From NCBI GenBank assembly GCA_964483245.1, contig CAZABP010000012.1, positions 1 through 64,000 on the forward strand: a DNA stretch of 64,000 bases, given 5' to 3'. This document shows positions 9,701-17,015 of this stretch, in pieces (position 1 is the first letter of the stretch; every line of letters begins with the position of its first letter). This stretch comes from CAZABP01 sp964483245 (GTDB lineage: Bacteria > Planctomycetota > UBA1135 > UBA2386). The notes beneath the pieces were generated by a model, which worked only from the letters and a program-made list of their open reading frames with translations, made no database searches and was not told the origin of the DNA. The position numbers and the translations under genes are program-made.

Positions 9701-10307
9701 CGACGGCGAAGGGGAGCTGGCCGTGCTGCTCGACTTCGAAGGGATCAGCCTCAGCGAGTTCCTGCGCGCCGCGACGACGGCGCCGACACAGCTGCGTGGC
9801 ACGGTGAACGGCCATGTGCAGCTCGACCGGCTGGTCGGCACGAACCTGGTCGACATCGTCGCGAACGGCGCGTTGCAGGTGCGTGATGGTCAGCTCGGGA
9901 TCGTGCCGATCTTCACGCAGCTGTTCTCGGTGCTCGATCCGGAGCTGCGGCCGCGTTTCGACGGGCTCCAGTTCCGGGCGCGCATCGCGGACCGCAGCAT
10001 CGAGCTGCGCGGTCTCGAGCTGACGTCGCCGGTCCTGACCGTGCGGGGTGAGGGTTCGATCGACATGGACGGCTACACCGACATGGTGCTCGAGTTCCCC
10101 AACCTGTTCGGGCAGACCGGGGACCTGCTCGTGCTGCCGCGGATCCTGACGTTCCTGAGCGGGCAGATCGTGCGGTTCCACGTGTACGGACACCTGCGCC
10201 ACCTGTATGCGCGTTCGCGCGCGTTCTGGCAGGACGATCCCGGCCGGCGCGGATTCGAGCCGCTGCCGGTACTGCAGCCGACCGTGCCGCGGCGGCCGAG
10301 GTTCTGA
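6702..10307 (+). CDS. AsmA-like large envelope protein
   Basis: A 1201-residue protein with one N-terminal membrane helix (LLLFVATFLLLATTTYVVL, about residues 6-24) and then a long periplasmic, beta-strand-rich region without Cys clusters or enzyme motifs. The pattern right after the helix (VGSAEVDPTTGKLRISGLQI) and the C-terminal block with GALQVRDGQLG and RGEGSIDMDGYTDM are typical of the AsmA/TamB/DUF3971 superfamily, whose members are thought to move phospholipids between membranes. It has its own intergenic space upstream and is followed five bases later by the guanylyltransferase gene. Family-level identification is good; the exact subfamily and cargo cannot be told from the sequence. 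Confidence 0.75.
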   Translation: MKHRRILLLFVATFLLLATTTYVVLTSTGATSGFVRQLLARTIRADLQVGSAEVDPTTGKLRISGLQIRPRQPGSAAELRAGDVILDVATNPLGTIGAVRSVLVRDLDLQLDLTQGAPTSLRELLGLEAAQPGSKVEEIPAITITDSRLSIRVLAGAQPVRFEQLELTLLREEGRSSRYVLAGSGRSPEGFLVTLSGIADLARGTFRVLADIRDLVLSSRLLHPYSAEAEAWLQRAELSGRGRRLSLWFEYPAGDSSETRNFAAGASLEFDSVSLRAPQIDYALSGLEGRAFLTTRDGGVLKFELQRPGTQDALLARGTLREMLGGQPQTELELRGTDLAVDERVTAAVRSIPAARRVWDAFAPRGGRADLDLRLRNEQAGAPLRAALDLSVRGVSASFESLPGADPGSGVRFPYRFDELQGLIQVRPGGTVAVHGLRGRRADGGELELNVSREPDSALTVDVRGRNLQFGTELRDALAALLPEDGARHYDEFAPRGRSDVHVRVTTEPEQPAQFRVELQPRSASVCWEGFPCRVEDLRGSIRIENAGVSFRVDASRRDASSEAPVGLALDGRFLTSPVAGRMRSELWLRLDPLTLDPELERCLRALAPSLGLVLDELQPSGRTGAELALWRAPEQQEFRFDLRLDLSGTNLLPAAIGLPVVGLHGPLFVHGGGDRVDVRAGIVRGTLPNAGEQPPATLLVQGSQNVEFDGDGNGEPRLRPDLHFVLRGLALDDQLAAALDAQQIFRQRTWDVLQPSGTVDLVLRRHADADGTKHDRLRIFLRNVSSTAEMLPGAATQLTGELIVEDRQVRFEEIRGLHDGQPVVVTGGAILPIEGGTALEFTVSAQRVAVNEKLGRLMNAPLRRAYLERNATGAVAVDGCWIRIEMFDEPESFRTEFRGNFVALDVALDLVVRVRQINGPFRVARGYTDADGGRVEFSTEGLAFDVIGHRVSDFAMLGVADPEQLLCSTIEGRVHSGRIRQRSAEPGNTDAPPPLRYRYDGEGELAVLLDFEGISLSEFLRAATTAPTQLRGTVNGHVQLDRLVGTNLVDIVANGALQVRDGQLGIVPIFTQLFSVLDPELRPRFDGLQFRARIADRSIELRGLELTSPVLTVRGEGSIDMDGYTDMVLEFPNLFGQTGDLLVLPRILTFLSGQIVRFHVYGHLRHLYARSRAFWQDDPGRRGFEPLPVLQPTVPRRPRF

Positions 10308-10312
10308 GCGCA

Positions 10313-11407
10313 ATGCCGGATCACGGAGAACTGCATGCAGTCGTGTTGGCCGGCGGCGCCGGCACCCGGTTCTGGCCGGCGAGCCGCGCGGCGCGGCCCA
10401 AGCACTTCCTGCCGCTCGGCGAGCAGGGTCGTTCGCTGCTCGAGGCCACGCTGGTGCGCTGCGCAGCGCTCGCGCCCCGAGAACGCATCTGGATCGCGAC
10501 CAACGAGCTGCAGGCGCGCGCGATCGGCGATCTGCTGCCGTCGTTCCCGCCCACGCAGATCCTGATCGAGCCGGAGGCGCGCGACACGGCACCAGCCGTC
10601 GCGCTGGCGGCGGCCCGGATCGAAGCGCGCGCACCGGGCGCCGTGATGGCGATGTTCCCCGCCGATCACTGGATCCATCCGCCCGAGTTGTTCGTGCGCT
10701 GCCTGGAGGCCGCGGTCGAGCAGGCGCGAGGCAGCACCGCGCTGGTGACGCTCGGGATCGTGCCGACGCGCGCGGCGACCGGCTACGGCTACATCGAGCT
10801 CGGCGCCGGCACCGCGGTGCCGTGGATCCACCACGTGGCGCAGTTCCGCGAGAAGCCGGACCGCGCCACGGCGGAGCAGTTCCTCGCCGGCGGGCGGCAC
10901 CTGTGGAACAGCGGGATCTTCGTCTGGACCTACGCCGCGCTGCGCGCGGCCATGGGCGCGGGGAACCGTGAGCTGGCCGCGGCGACCGATGCGATGCTGC
11001 GCGCCGCGCAGGACGGGGACGAACCGCGCGTGGCGCAGGCGTTCGCCAGCGCGCCGCGCACCAGCATCGACTTCGCCGTGCTCGAGCACGCGCCGGAAGT
11101 CCTGGTCGTGCGCGCGATGTTCGAGTGGGACGACCTCGGCTCGTTCCTGTCGTTGCCGCGCGTCGCCGCCCCGGACGCCGATGGCAATGTCGCCCTGCTC
11201 GCCGGCGGGGCCGGGACCGTCGCCGAGCAGAGCCACGGCAACCTCGTCTATGCCGAGGGGCCGCGACTGGTCGCGCTGTTCGGCGTCGAGGATCTGGTCG
11301 TCGTCGCCGTCGGGGACGCGGTGCTGGTCTGCCCCAAGGCGCGCGCCGAGGAACTGAAGGTCCTCGTGCAGCGGCTGCAGCGGGGGCCGGGCCGGAACCT
11401 GTTGTGA
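10313..11407 (+). CDS. manC: mannose-1-phosphate guanylyltransferase
   Basis: Cytosolic enzyme forming GDP-mannose from GTP and mannose-1-phosphate for polysaccharide or LPS assembly. The 364-residue single-domain protein starts with the nucleotidyltransferase signature VVLAGGAGTRFWPASR followed by RPKHFL; later come the base-contacting FPADHWI, the sugar-binding GYGYIELG and the FREKPDR motif, then HLWNSGIFVW. It lacks the C-terminal phosphomannose isomerase domain seen in bifunctional ManC. Its stop overlaps the ruvX GTG. The name manC is used for the guanylyltransferase activity only. Confidence 0.92.
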   Translation: MPDHGELHAVVLAGGAGTRFWPASRAARPKHFLPLGEQGRSLLEATLVRCAALAPRERIWIATNELQARAIGDLLPSFPPTQILIEPEARDTAPAVALAAARIEARAPGAVMAMFPADHWIHPPELFVRCLEAAVEQARGSTALVTLGIVPTRAATGYGYIELGAGTAVPWIHHVAQFREKPDRATAEQFLAGGRHLWNSGIFVWTYAALRAAMGAGNRELAAATDAMLRAAQDGDEPRVAQAFASAPRTSIDFAVLEHAPEVLVVRAMFEWDDLGSFLSLPRVAAPDADGNVALLAGGAGTVAEQSHGNLVYAEGPRLVALFGVEDLVVVAVGDAVLVCPKARAEELKVLVQRLQRGPGRNLL

Positions 11408-11820
11408 GCCGGCGCGAGCGGATCCTCGCGGTCGACTTCGGCGAACGGCGGACCGGCCTGGCCGCGACCGACTACACCGGCACGATCGTGGTCCCGCTGC
11501 CGCGGATCGAGGCGCCGGATGCCGCCACCTGTGCCGCTGCGGTCGCCGCGCTGGCGCGCGAACGGCAGACGCAGACCGTCGTCGTCGGGCTGCCACTGGC
11601 GGCGGACGGCGGTGCCGGCACCCGCGCACAGCGCACGCTCGAGTTCGTCGAGCTGCTGCGGCGGGTGAGCCCGTGCCCGGTCGTCACGATCGACGAGAGC
11701 GGCTCGACCACAGAGGCACACGAGCGGCTGCAGGCAGCAGGCCTCAAGGCCGCGCGGCGCAAGCAGCTCGCCGACAGCGTGGCGGCGATCGTGATCCTCG
11801 AGCGCTACCGCTCCGGGTGA
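11404..11820 (+). CDS. ruvX: Holliday junction resolvase-like protein RuvX/YqgF
   Basis: Small RNase H-fold nuclease implicated in 16S rRNA 5'-end maturation. The 138-residue protein shows AVDFGERRTGLA (first catalytic Asp), VVVGLP, and the C-terminal DESGSTTEAHERL with DSVAAIVIL carrying the remaining acidic residues. The start is taken as the GTG that overlaps the manC stop (GTGA); a longer in-frame reading upstream lies inside manC and is rejected. The 3' end overlaps the end of the convergent PEP-CTERM-like gene by 16 bases. Confidence 0.9.
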   Translation: MSRRERILAVDFGERRTGLAATDYTGTIVVPLPRIEAPDAATCAAAVAALARERQTQTVVVGLPLAADGGAGTRAQRTLEFVELLRRVSPCPVVTIDESGSTTEAHERLQAAGLKAARRKQLADSVAAIVILERYRSG

Positions 11821-12233
11821 CGCGCGGCCGCGGCCGGGCTGCCGCCAGGCGCATCGCCTGCGGCAGCTCCGGCACGTTGGCGGCGGACGCGGCGGGACAG
11901 CACGAGCCCGAGCAGGCCGGAACCGACCAACAGGAGCGTCGTCGCTTCCGGCACCGCGTTGGCGCCGCGGTCTCCGCCGGGGTTGGGTGCCGGCGGTGCG
12001 GGCGCCTGCTCCTGCGGCGGATGGACTGCTGGCGCCGACAGCGTGGGCGCGAGTAACACGATCGGGCGAACATCCCTGGGCGGGATGTGTTCGCGGGCCA
12101 GGCTGGGTGACAGCCCGGCGGCCAAGACGAGGGCGGGTAGGACCGCTAGCACGGACGACCTCTCGGTGCGGGACAGAGGTGCGAGTCGAGATGAGGTTCG
12201 TCGGACAGGAGTGGCGAACCGCGGGCCGACCAT
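11805..12233 (-). CDS. PEP-CTERM-like exported protein
   Basis: A 142-residue protein of unknown function. After a basic start it has a signal-peptide-like stretch (SSVLAVLPALVLAAGLSPSLA), a short Pro/Ala-rich middle and a C-terminal sorting signal: VPEATTLLLVGSGLLGLVL followed by RRVRRQR. That matches the PEP-CTERM pattern (V-P-E-x-x-T/S, hydrophobic helix, Arg cluster) read by exosortase systems. About 40 residues follow the Arg cluster, longer than usual, so the end may not be a classical sorting tail. The ATG at 12231-12233 lies 69 bases from rnpB, which is transcribed divergently; longer readings would run through rnpB. No exosortase gene is in the window. Confidence 0.65.
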   Translation of the reverse strand: MVGPRFATPVRRTSSRLAPLSRTERSSVLAVLPALVLAAGLSPSLAREHIPPRDVRPIVLLAPTLSAPAVHPPQEQAPAPPAPNPGGDRGANAVPEATTLLLVGSGLLGLVLSRRVRRQRAGAAAGDAPGGSPAAAARHPER

Positions 12234-12302
12234 AGCTGCGCGGTTCACGCTCACAACCCCCCGCGGATTGCTTCGCCGGGCCTTCTCCGGTTCCATACCG
12301 AC

Positions 12303-12683
12303 CGTCCGGTCCCCGGGCGGTCGCCGGCCGCGAGGCTGGAGGAAAGTCCGGGCTCCAACGGGCAGGGTGGTGGGTAACGCCCACCGCACCGGCGCGGCCT
12401 TTGGGCCTCGCCGGGGCAGGGAAAGTGCAACAGAAAGAACACCGCCGGCCTGCCGGTCTTCCGGCGACGGCAAGGGTGAAACGGCGAGGTAAGAGCTCAC
12501 CGCGCGGGAGGCGACTTCCGTGGCTCGGCAAACCCCACCCGGAGAAAGACCAAATAGGAGGATCGCGCGGCCCGCGCTGGGTCCTCGGGTCGGTCGTTCG
12601 AGGGCAACCGTGAGGTTGCTCCCAGAGAAATGGCCGCCACCGCCGCGAGGCGGGACCAGAACCCGGCTTACGGGGACCGGACG
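12303..12683 (+). ncRNA. rnpB: RNase P RNA, bacterial type A
   Basis: Catalytic RNA that matures tRNA 5' ends. The terminal P1 helix is visible: twelve bases at 12303-12314 pair perfectly with 12672-12683. Conserved blocks appear in order: GGAGGAAAGTCCGGGCTCC (about 12338-12356), GGTGAAACGGCGAGGT then AAGAGCTCACCGC (about 12474-12502), ACCCCACCCGGAG and AGACCAAATAGG (about 12533-12558), and AGAACCCGGCTTA before the closing strand. Length is about 381 nt. It lies between a divergent PEP-CTERM-like gene and a convergent kinase gene. A weak promoter (TTGCTT, 17-base gap, TTCCAT) precedes it. Ends are set from P1 and may be off by a few bases. Confidence 0.95.
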
Positions 12684-12704
12684 CTTTGCATGCGGTCGGA
12701 GGGA

Positions 12705-13415
12705 TCACCCGAACTTCGGCCGGTGCGCGCGGATGCGGGCCGCCTTGGCCAGCACCGCGCGCGCGAGGCGCCGCCAATCGTGCGGCAACGCCCCGCCGGC
12801 ATACGCGCGCAGGAACCGCAACGGCGCCGTGCGCGGCACCGCCACCGGCAGCGACGCGAGCAGCCCCGCGAGATCCTTGACCTGCCAGCGCCGGCGGCGC
12901 CAACGCGGGCGCAGCAGCCGCTCAGGATCGATCCACGCCACCGTGTCGTCGTCACCGAGGAACAGGTGGTTCCAGTACAGATCGCGGTAGTACCAGCCGG
13001 CGGCGTGCAGCCGCGCGACCTGCGGCGCGACTGCGCGCGCCAACCGCGCGCACAGGCCCGGCACCGCGTGCGCCGGCGCCGCCGCGAGCAGCCCGGCGAT
13101 CGCGGCGCCGGGGACCCGCGCGGTCACGACGACGGAATCCGCGCCGCGCGCGGCGAACAGGATCGGTTGCGGGCCGGTCAGCCCCAGCTCCGCGAGCTGC
13201 AGCAGCGCGCGCCATTCGGCGGAGCCTTCCCGACGCCTGCCGTAGCGCAGTTTCCGGAACACGCTCTGGCCGTCCGGCAACCGTCGCTGCACGGTCCGGC
13301 GCCATGGCACCGAGCGCAGCGTCCAGCCGCGTGGATCGAGCAGCGCATCGGCGGGCGTCGCGTAGCCGAGTCGGTGGCACACCTGCGCGGCAGCGGCGAC
13401 GAACAGTTCACCCAT
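12705..13415 (-). CDS. lipopolysaccharide (Kdo/heptose) kinase-like protein
   Basis: A 236-residue protein kinase-fold protein of the WaaP/KdkA/InaA group that phosphorylates sugars of the LPS inner core at the cytosolic face. It shows a Lys-containing strand early (RKLRYGRR), a catalytic loop RDLYWNHLFL where HxD becomes YRDLYWNH as in KdkA-type enzymes, and a metal-binding IDPERL in place of DFG. The start chosen is the ATG of MGELFVAAAAQ; earlier in-frame codons add an unlikely Gly/Arg leader. It lies alone, convergent to rnpB. The LPS operon at 18.1-23.9 kb supports a role in core phosphorylation. The exact sugar cannot be assigned. Confidence 0.75.
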   Translation of the reverse strand: MGELFVAAAAQVCHRLGYATPADALLDPRGWTLRSVPWRRTVQRRLPDGQSVFRKLRYGRRREGSAEWRALLQLAELGLTGPQPILFAARGADSVVVTARVPGAAIAGLLAAAPAHAVPGLCARLARAVAPQVARLHAAGWYYRDLYWNHLFLGDDDTVAWIDPERLLRPRWRRRRWQVKDLAGLLASLPVAVPRTAPLRFLRAYAGGALPHDWRRLARAVLAKAARIRAHRPKFG

Positions 13416-13501
13416 GCGGGAACGGGCGCCGCAGCATGGCAGCGCTGCAAATGCGCCGTTAGATTGCCCGCCCCTCGGCCCCCGCGCCACCGACCGACCC
13501 G

Positions 13502-14767
13502 ATGAATCCGAACCAAGTCCTCGGCGAAGAGAACCCGTTCGAGGCGATGCACGCGAGGTTCGACCTCGCGGCCCAGCGGCTGGGGCTCGATCCGGGCCTG
13601 TACAAGATCCTGCGCACGCCGGACCGCGAGCTGACGATCGCGATCCCGGTCTACATGGACGACGGCACGCTGGAGGTCTTCACCGGCTACCGCGTCCAGC
13701 ATTCCACCGCGCGCGGACCAGCCAAGGGCGGGATCCGCTTCGCACCGAACGTCTCGCTCGACGAGGTGCGCGCGCTGGCGGCCTGGATGACCTGGAAGTG
13801 CGCCGTCGTCAACGTCCCGTTCGGCGGCGGCAAGGGCGGCGTGATCTGCGATCCGAGCAAGCTGTCGCGCAACGAGATGGAGAAGATCGCGCGCCGCTAC
13901 ACGGCCGGGATCTTCGACATCATCGGTCCCGATCGCGACGTGCCGGCGCCCGACATGGGCACCGACGGCCAGGTCATGGCCTGGATCATGGACACGTATT
14001 CCATGCATGCGCGGCAGACCAGCACTGCCGTCGTGACCGGCAAGCCGATCGGCCTCGGTGGCTCGCTCGGGCGCGTCGAAGCGACCGGGCGCGGGCTGCA
14101 GCTCTGCACGCGCGAAGCACTGCAACTGCTCGGGCGCGATCCGCAGGCCTGCGCTGCCGCGATCCAGGGCGCGGGCAACGTCGGGCAGGTCACCGCGTTC
14201 AAGCTCGCCGAGATGGGCGTGCGGATCGTCGCGATCTCCGACATCCGCGGCGCCGTCTACAACCAAAAGGGCCTCGACGTCGCGCGCCTGCGCACCCATC
14301 TCGCGCAGCGGCGCTCGCTGGATGGGTTCGAGGACGGGGAAACGATCACGAATTCCGAGCTGCTGACGCTGCCGGTCGACATCCTCGTGCCGGCGGCGAC
14401 CGAGAACGTCATCACGTCCAAGAACGCCGCCAAGATCCAGGCGAAGCTGGTCGTCGAGGGCGCGAACGGACCGGCGACCGCCAACGCCGACAAGATCCTC
14501 GACGAGATGGGCGTGTTCGTGATCCCCGACATCCTGGCGAACGCCGGCGGCGTCACGGTGTCGTACTTCGAATGGGTGCAGGACCGGATGGGCTACTTCT
14601 GGGGCGAGGACGAAGTGGACCTGCGGCTGCAGAAGATCATGGTCGACTCGTTCCGCGCGGTCGTCGACATGGCGCGCCGGTTCGAGGTCAGCAATCGGAT
14701 CGCGGCGTACATGCTCGGGATCGACCGGGTGGCGCAGATCACGAAGCTGAGAGGGATCTATGCGTAG
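13502..14767 (+). CDS. gdhA: glutamate dehydrogenase
   Basis: Interconverts glutamate and 2-oxoglutarate plus ammonia. The 421-residue protein has the Glu/Leu/Phe/Val dehydrogenase layout: TARGPAKGGIRFAP (substrate Lys at 75), the catalytic Lys at 111 in PFGGGKGGV, the dinucleotide motif GAGNVGQVTA, and a C-terminal ILANAGGVTVSYFEWVQ. The second Rossmann strand ends in an acidic residue (AISDIRG), which favours NAD over NADP (inference). Length fits the hexameric class of about 420 residues. Its stop lies in the base of a strong hairpin. Confidence 0.95.
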   Translation: MNPNQVLGEENPFEAMHARFDLAAQRLGLDPGLYKILRTPDRELTIAIPVYMDDGTLEVFTGYRVQHSTARGPAKGGIRFAPNVSLDEVRALAAWMTWKCAVVNVPFGGGKGGVICDPSKLSRNEMEKIARRYTAGIFDIIGPDRDVPAPDMGTDGQVMAWIMDTYSMHARQTSTAVVTGKPIGLGGSLGRVEATGRGLQLCTREALQLLGRDPQACAAAIQGAGNVGQVTAFKLAEMGVRIVAISDIRGAVYNQKGLDVARLRTHLAQRRSLDGFEDGETITNSELLTLPVDILVPAATENVITSKNAAKIQAKLVVEGANGPATANADKILDEMGVFVIPDILANAGGVTVSYFEWVQDRMGYFWGEDEVDLRLQKIMVDSFRAVVDMARRFEVSNRIAAYMLGIDRVAQITKLRGIYA

Positions 14768-14801
14768 CCGCACGGCGCGCTGCGCGCGCCGAGGGCGGCT
14801 A
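14765..14801 (+). terminator. hairpin overlapping the gdhA stop codon
   Basis: TAGCCGC (beginning with the gdhA stop) pairs with GCGGCTA, and an inner GGCGCG pairs with CGCGCC, giving a long GC stem from 14765 to 14801. No T-run follows; the hexamer array begins five bases later. It is probably the gdhA transcript 3' end. Confidence 0.5.
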
Positions 14802-14805
14802 CGCC

Positions 14806-14901
14806 GGGATCGGGTTGGGGTTGGGGTTCGGGTTTTCAGATCGGGATCGGGATCGGGTTCGGGTTCGGGTTCGGGTTCGGGTTCGGGTTCGGGTTCGGGG
14901 G
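14806..14901 (+). repeat. G-rich hexamer array (GGGATC/GGGTTC)
   Basis: About 96 bases of six-base units with GGG every sixth position, starting with GGGATC and GGGTTG variants and finishing with a run of at least seven near-perfect GGGTTC units. Four successive GGG with three-base spacers fit the consensus for a G-quadruplex on the + strand. It lies between gdhA and the beta-helix gene. The bases after it to 14994 show no gene or recognisable promoter. Confidence 0.85.
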
Positions 14902-14994
14902 GTCTTGCGGAGGCATTCTGATCTTGACGGGGCTCTGACCCTGCTGGTCTCGCTCCGGCATCACTGACGGGCACGGCAGAGATCGCGAGCAACG

Positions 14995-16827
14995 ATGTGC
15001 CGCGATGGCACGCTGGGCCACATGTGGATGCATGGTGTGCGGTTGGTGTTGGCTGTTGCTTGTGCTGGGCTGCTGGCGGCGCAGCGCGTCGTCTTCGTGA
15101 AGCTGGATGCGACGGGGAACCGCGATGGGACGTCGTGGGCCGACGCGTTCGTGGATCTGCAGGCAGCGCTCGCGAGCAGCAGGAGCGGGGATGAGGTGTG
15201 GGTGGCGCAGGGGAGCCATGCGCCGGCGGGAAGAGGTGGGAGTCAGGTCGCGACATTCGCGTTGCGGGATGGCGTGGCGCTGTTCGGTGGGTTTGCGGGG
15301 ACGGAGAGCTCGCGCGCGCAGCGGGATCCGGGCAGGTACGTGACGGTGTTGACCGGGGATCTGAATGGGGACGACGGGCCGAACTGGAGCGGGATGCAGG
15401 ACAACAGCGACCATGTGGTGACGGCGAACGGGGTGGGAAGCAGCGCGGTGTTGGATGGGTTCGTCGTGCGCGCGGGCTACGTCGTGCATGGCGGCGGCGC
15501 AGCGATACTGATCACGGATGCGAGCCCGGTCGTGCGCAACTGCGAGCTGCGCGGATCGGTCGCGAACTTCAACCGGGGTGGTGGAATCGGCATCGCGGGC
15601 AACAGCGCGCCACGGTTCGAGGACTGTGTCGTGGCCGGGAACTACGCCCACCTGGGGCGCGGCGGCGGGATCGCGGTTGGCAGCGGAGGCACCGTCTTGT
15701 TGCTGCGCTGCCGGCTCGAAGCGAACCGGGCCACTGGTTCGACGACGGATGGCAACGGTGGCGGGATCTATCTGGATCTCGGCACGCAGCTCGTGGCTGA
15801 GGAGTGTCGGTTTCTGGGCAACGCGGCGGAGCTGCTGCAGACTTCGAACGGGTATCCGGCGAGCGGCGGCGCAATCGCGAGCCTGGCCGACCGCGTGGAG
15901 CTCACGCGTTGCCTGCTGACCGGCAACCGGAGCGACGCCGGTGGGGCGCTGTACCTGTACCGGGGGACGACGCGGCTCGAGAGCTGCACGATCAACGCCA
16001 ACCGTGCGGTGAAGCAGTCGACGGCCGGCGGGTTCGGCGGCGCCATCGTCACGTCGTTCCAATCGGTGACGACGCTCGCCGGATGCACGATCCACGCCAA
16101 CACGGCGACCGAAGATGCTGGCGGGGTCTGGGGCAACTCGTCGACCGGCTCCTGCCAGCTCGTCGACTGCATCGTCTGGGGGAACCGCGACTCCTTCGGG
16201 CAGGTCAGCGAGTCGCAGGTCAAGAGCACGAAGCAGCATCACTGCTGCGTGATGAACATGATGGTCTCCCGTCCCGGAGAGGATCCGATCGATCCGACCA
16301 AGTTCCCGAACTGCTTCGACAAGGATCCGCAGTTCGTGGCGCCGCTCGGCGCGGACGGGGTCGCCGGGACCGAGGACGACGACTTCCGGCTGCGCGCGAG
16401 CTCCCCTTGCGTCGACGCCGGCGACCCGACGACGGCGAGTACTTCGCTCGATGGAACCGGAGGGCTACGGCTGCTCGACGGCAACCTGGATGGAATCATG
16501 ATCGGGGATCCCGGCGCCGCAGAGTTCGCGCATGCGCGGCTGACCGTCGCAGTCGATGCGCTACGCCTGGTCAGGATCGACGTGACCGGCACGCCCGCGC
16601 TGCCGGCAGCGCTGTTCGTCGGCGCCCCCACGACGCCGGTGTTGGTGCGCCCGTTCGGCGCGCTCTGGTTCGACCTGGGCGTGTCGTTCAGCGTGCCGCT
16701 CGGCAGCGTGCCGGCGACCTGGTCGGCGACGGCACCCGGAGGCACATTCGATCTCGTGCTGCAGGGCCTGGTCGCTGGCGCGCAGGGCGCGCAGCTCACG
16801 AACCCCGTTGCGCTGGCGCTGCGGTGA
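14995..16827 (+). CDS. secreted right-handed beta-helix protein
   Basis: A 610-residue exported protein of unknown substrate. A signal peptide (MHGVRLVLAVACAGLLAAQ) is preceded in frame by two further ATGs; the first is used here, but the ATG at 15028 fits the signal peptide best. Then comes DGTSWADAFVDLQAAL, the usual opening of polymorphic outer-membrane/parallel beta-helix proteins, followed by repeats with GGGI/GGAI turns and N-x-A (such as GNYAHLGRGGGIAVGSGG). The end of the helix has FRLRASSPCVDAGDP, a common closing motif, and a separate beta-rich C-terminal domain. It may bind polysaccharide or act as an adhesin; no catalytic residues were recognised. Confidence 0.8.
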   Translation: MCRDGTLGHMWMHGVRLVLAVACAGLLAAQRVVFVKLDATGNRDGTSWADAFVDLQAALASSRSGDEVWVAQGSHAPAGRGGSQVATFALRDGVALFGGFAGTESSRAQRDPGRYVTVLTGDLNGDDGPNWSGMQDNSDHVVTANGVGSSAVLDGFVVRAGYVVHGGGAAILITDASPVVRNCELRGSVANFNRGGGIGIAGNSAPRFEDCVVAGNYAHLGRGGGIAVGSGGTVLLLRCRLEANRATGSTTDGNGGGIYLDLGTQLVAEECRFLGNAAELLQTSNGYPASGGAIASLADRVELTRCLLTGNRSDAGGALYLYRGTTRLESCTINANRAVKQSTAGGFGGAIVTSFQSVTTLAGCTIHANTATEDAGGVWGNSSTGSCQLVDCIVWGNRDSFGQVSESQVKSTKQHHCCVMNMMVSRPGEDPIDPTKFPNCFDKDPQFVAPLGADGVAGTEDDDFRLRASSPCVDAGDPTTASTSLDGTGGLRLLDGNLDGIMIGDPGAAEFAHARLTVAVDALRLVRIDVTGTPALPAALFVGAPTTPVLVRPFGALWFDLGVSFSVPLGSVPATWSATAPGGTFDLVLQGLVAGAQGAQLTNPVALALR

Positions 16828-16877
16828 GACGGCTGCGGCTGGAGCGGGATGGGGTTTGGGATCGGGCCGTGATCCTG

Positions 16878-17002
16878 AAGGGGTCTCCTTAGAAACTGGT
16901 CATACGCCCCGTCGGCGAACGTCGCCGCCGCAGCGGCGCCAGATCCGCCGGTTTCGCGGCGCCGTGGTCGCCGCGTCGCGGCGGTGAGAGAACTGACCCC
17001 TT
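16878..17002. mobile_element. MITE/REP-like element with inverted ends
   Basis: AAGGGGTC at 16878-16885 and GACCCCTT at 16995-17002 bound 125 bases that contain a 61-bp GC-rich palindromic block (16924-16984) also present at 6206-6265. It has no coding capacity and lies between the convergent beta-helix and HD-GYP genes. The right end reads AAGGGGTCAGTTCTC on the other strand, a kind of end I associate with REP/RAYT-type elements (from memory). No transposase is in the window. The stretch from 16828 to 16877 holds nothing recognised. Confidence 0.45.
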
Positions 17003-17015
17003 TGGTCTCACGCGC

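Noticed and set aside
6681..10634. Minus-strand open frame of about 1300 codons opposite the AsmA-like gene
   Set aside because: Arg/Gln/Asp-rich with no domain; the + strand frame has a membrane anchor and AsmA-type pattern, so this is a shadow.
12234..12500. Longer N-terminus of the PEP-CTERM-like protein
   Set aside because: It would run through the 5' half of rnpB, and the signal peptide sits well after the ATG at 12231-12233.
14806..14901. Telomere or plasmid end from GGGTTC repeats
   Set aside because: The arrays are internal, in several places and flanked by housekeeping genes, so they are not chromosome ends.
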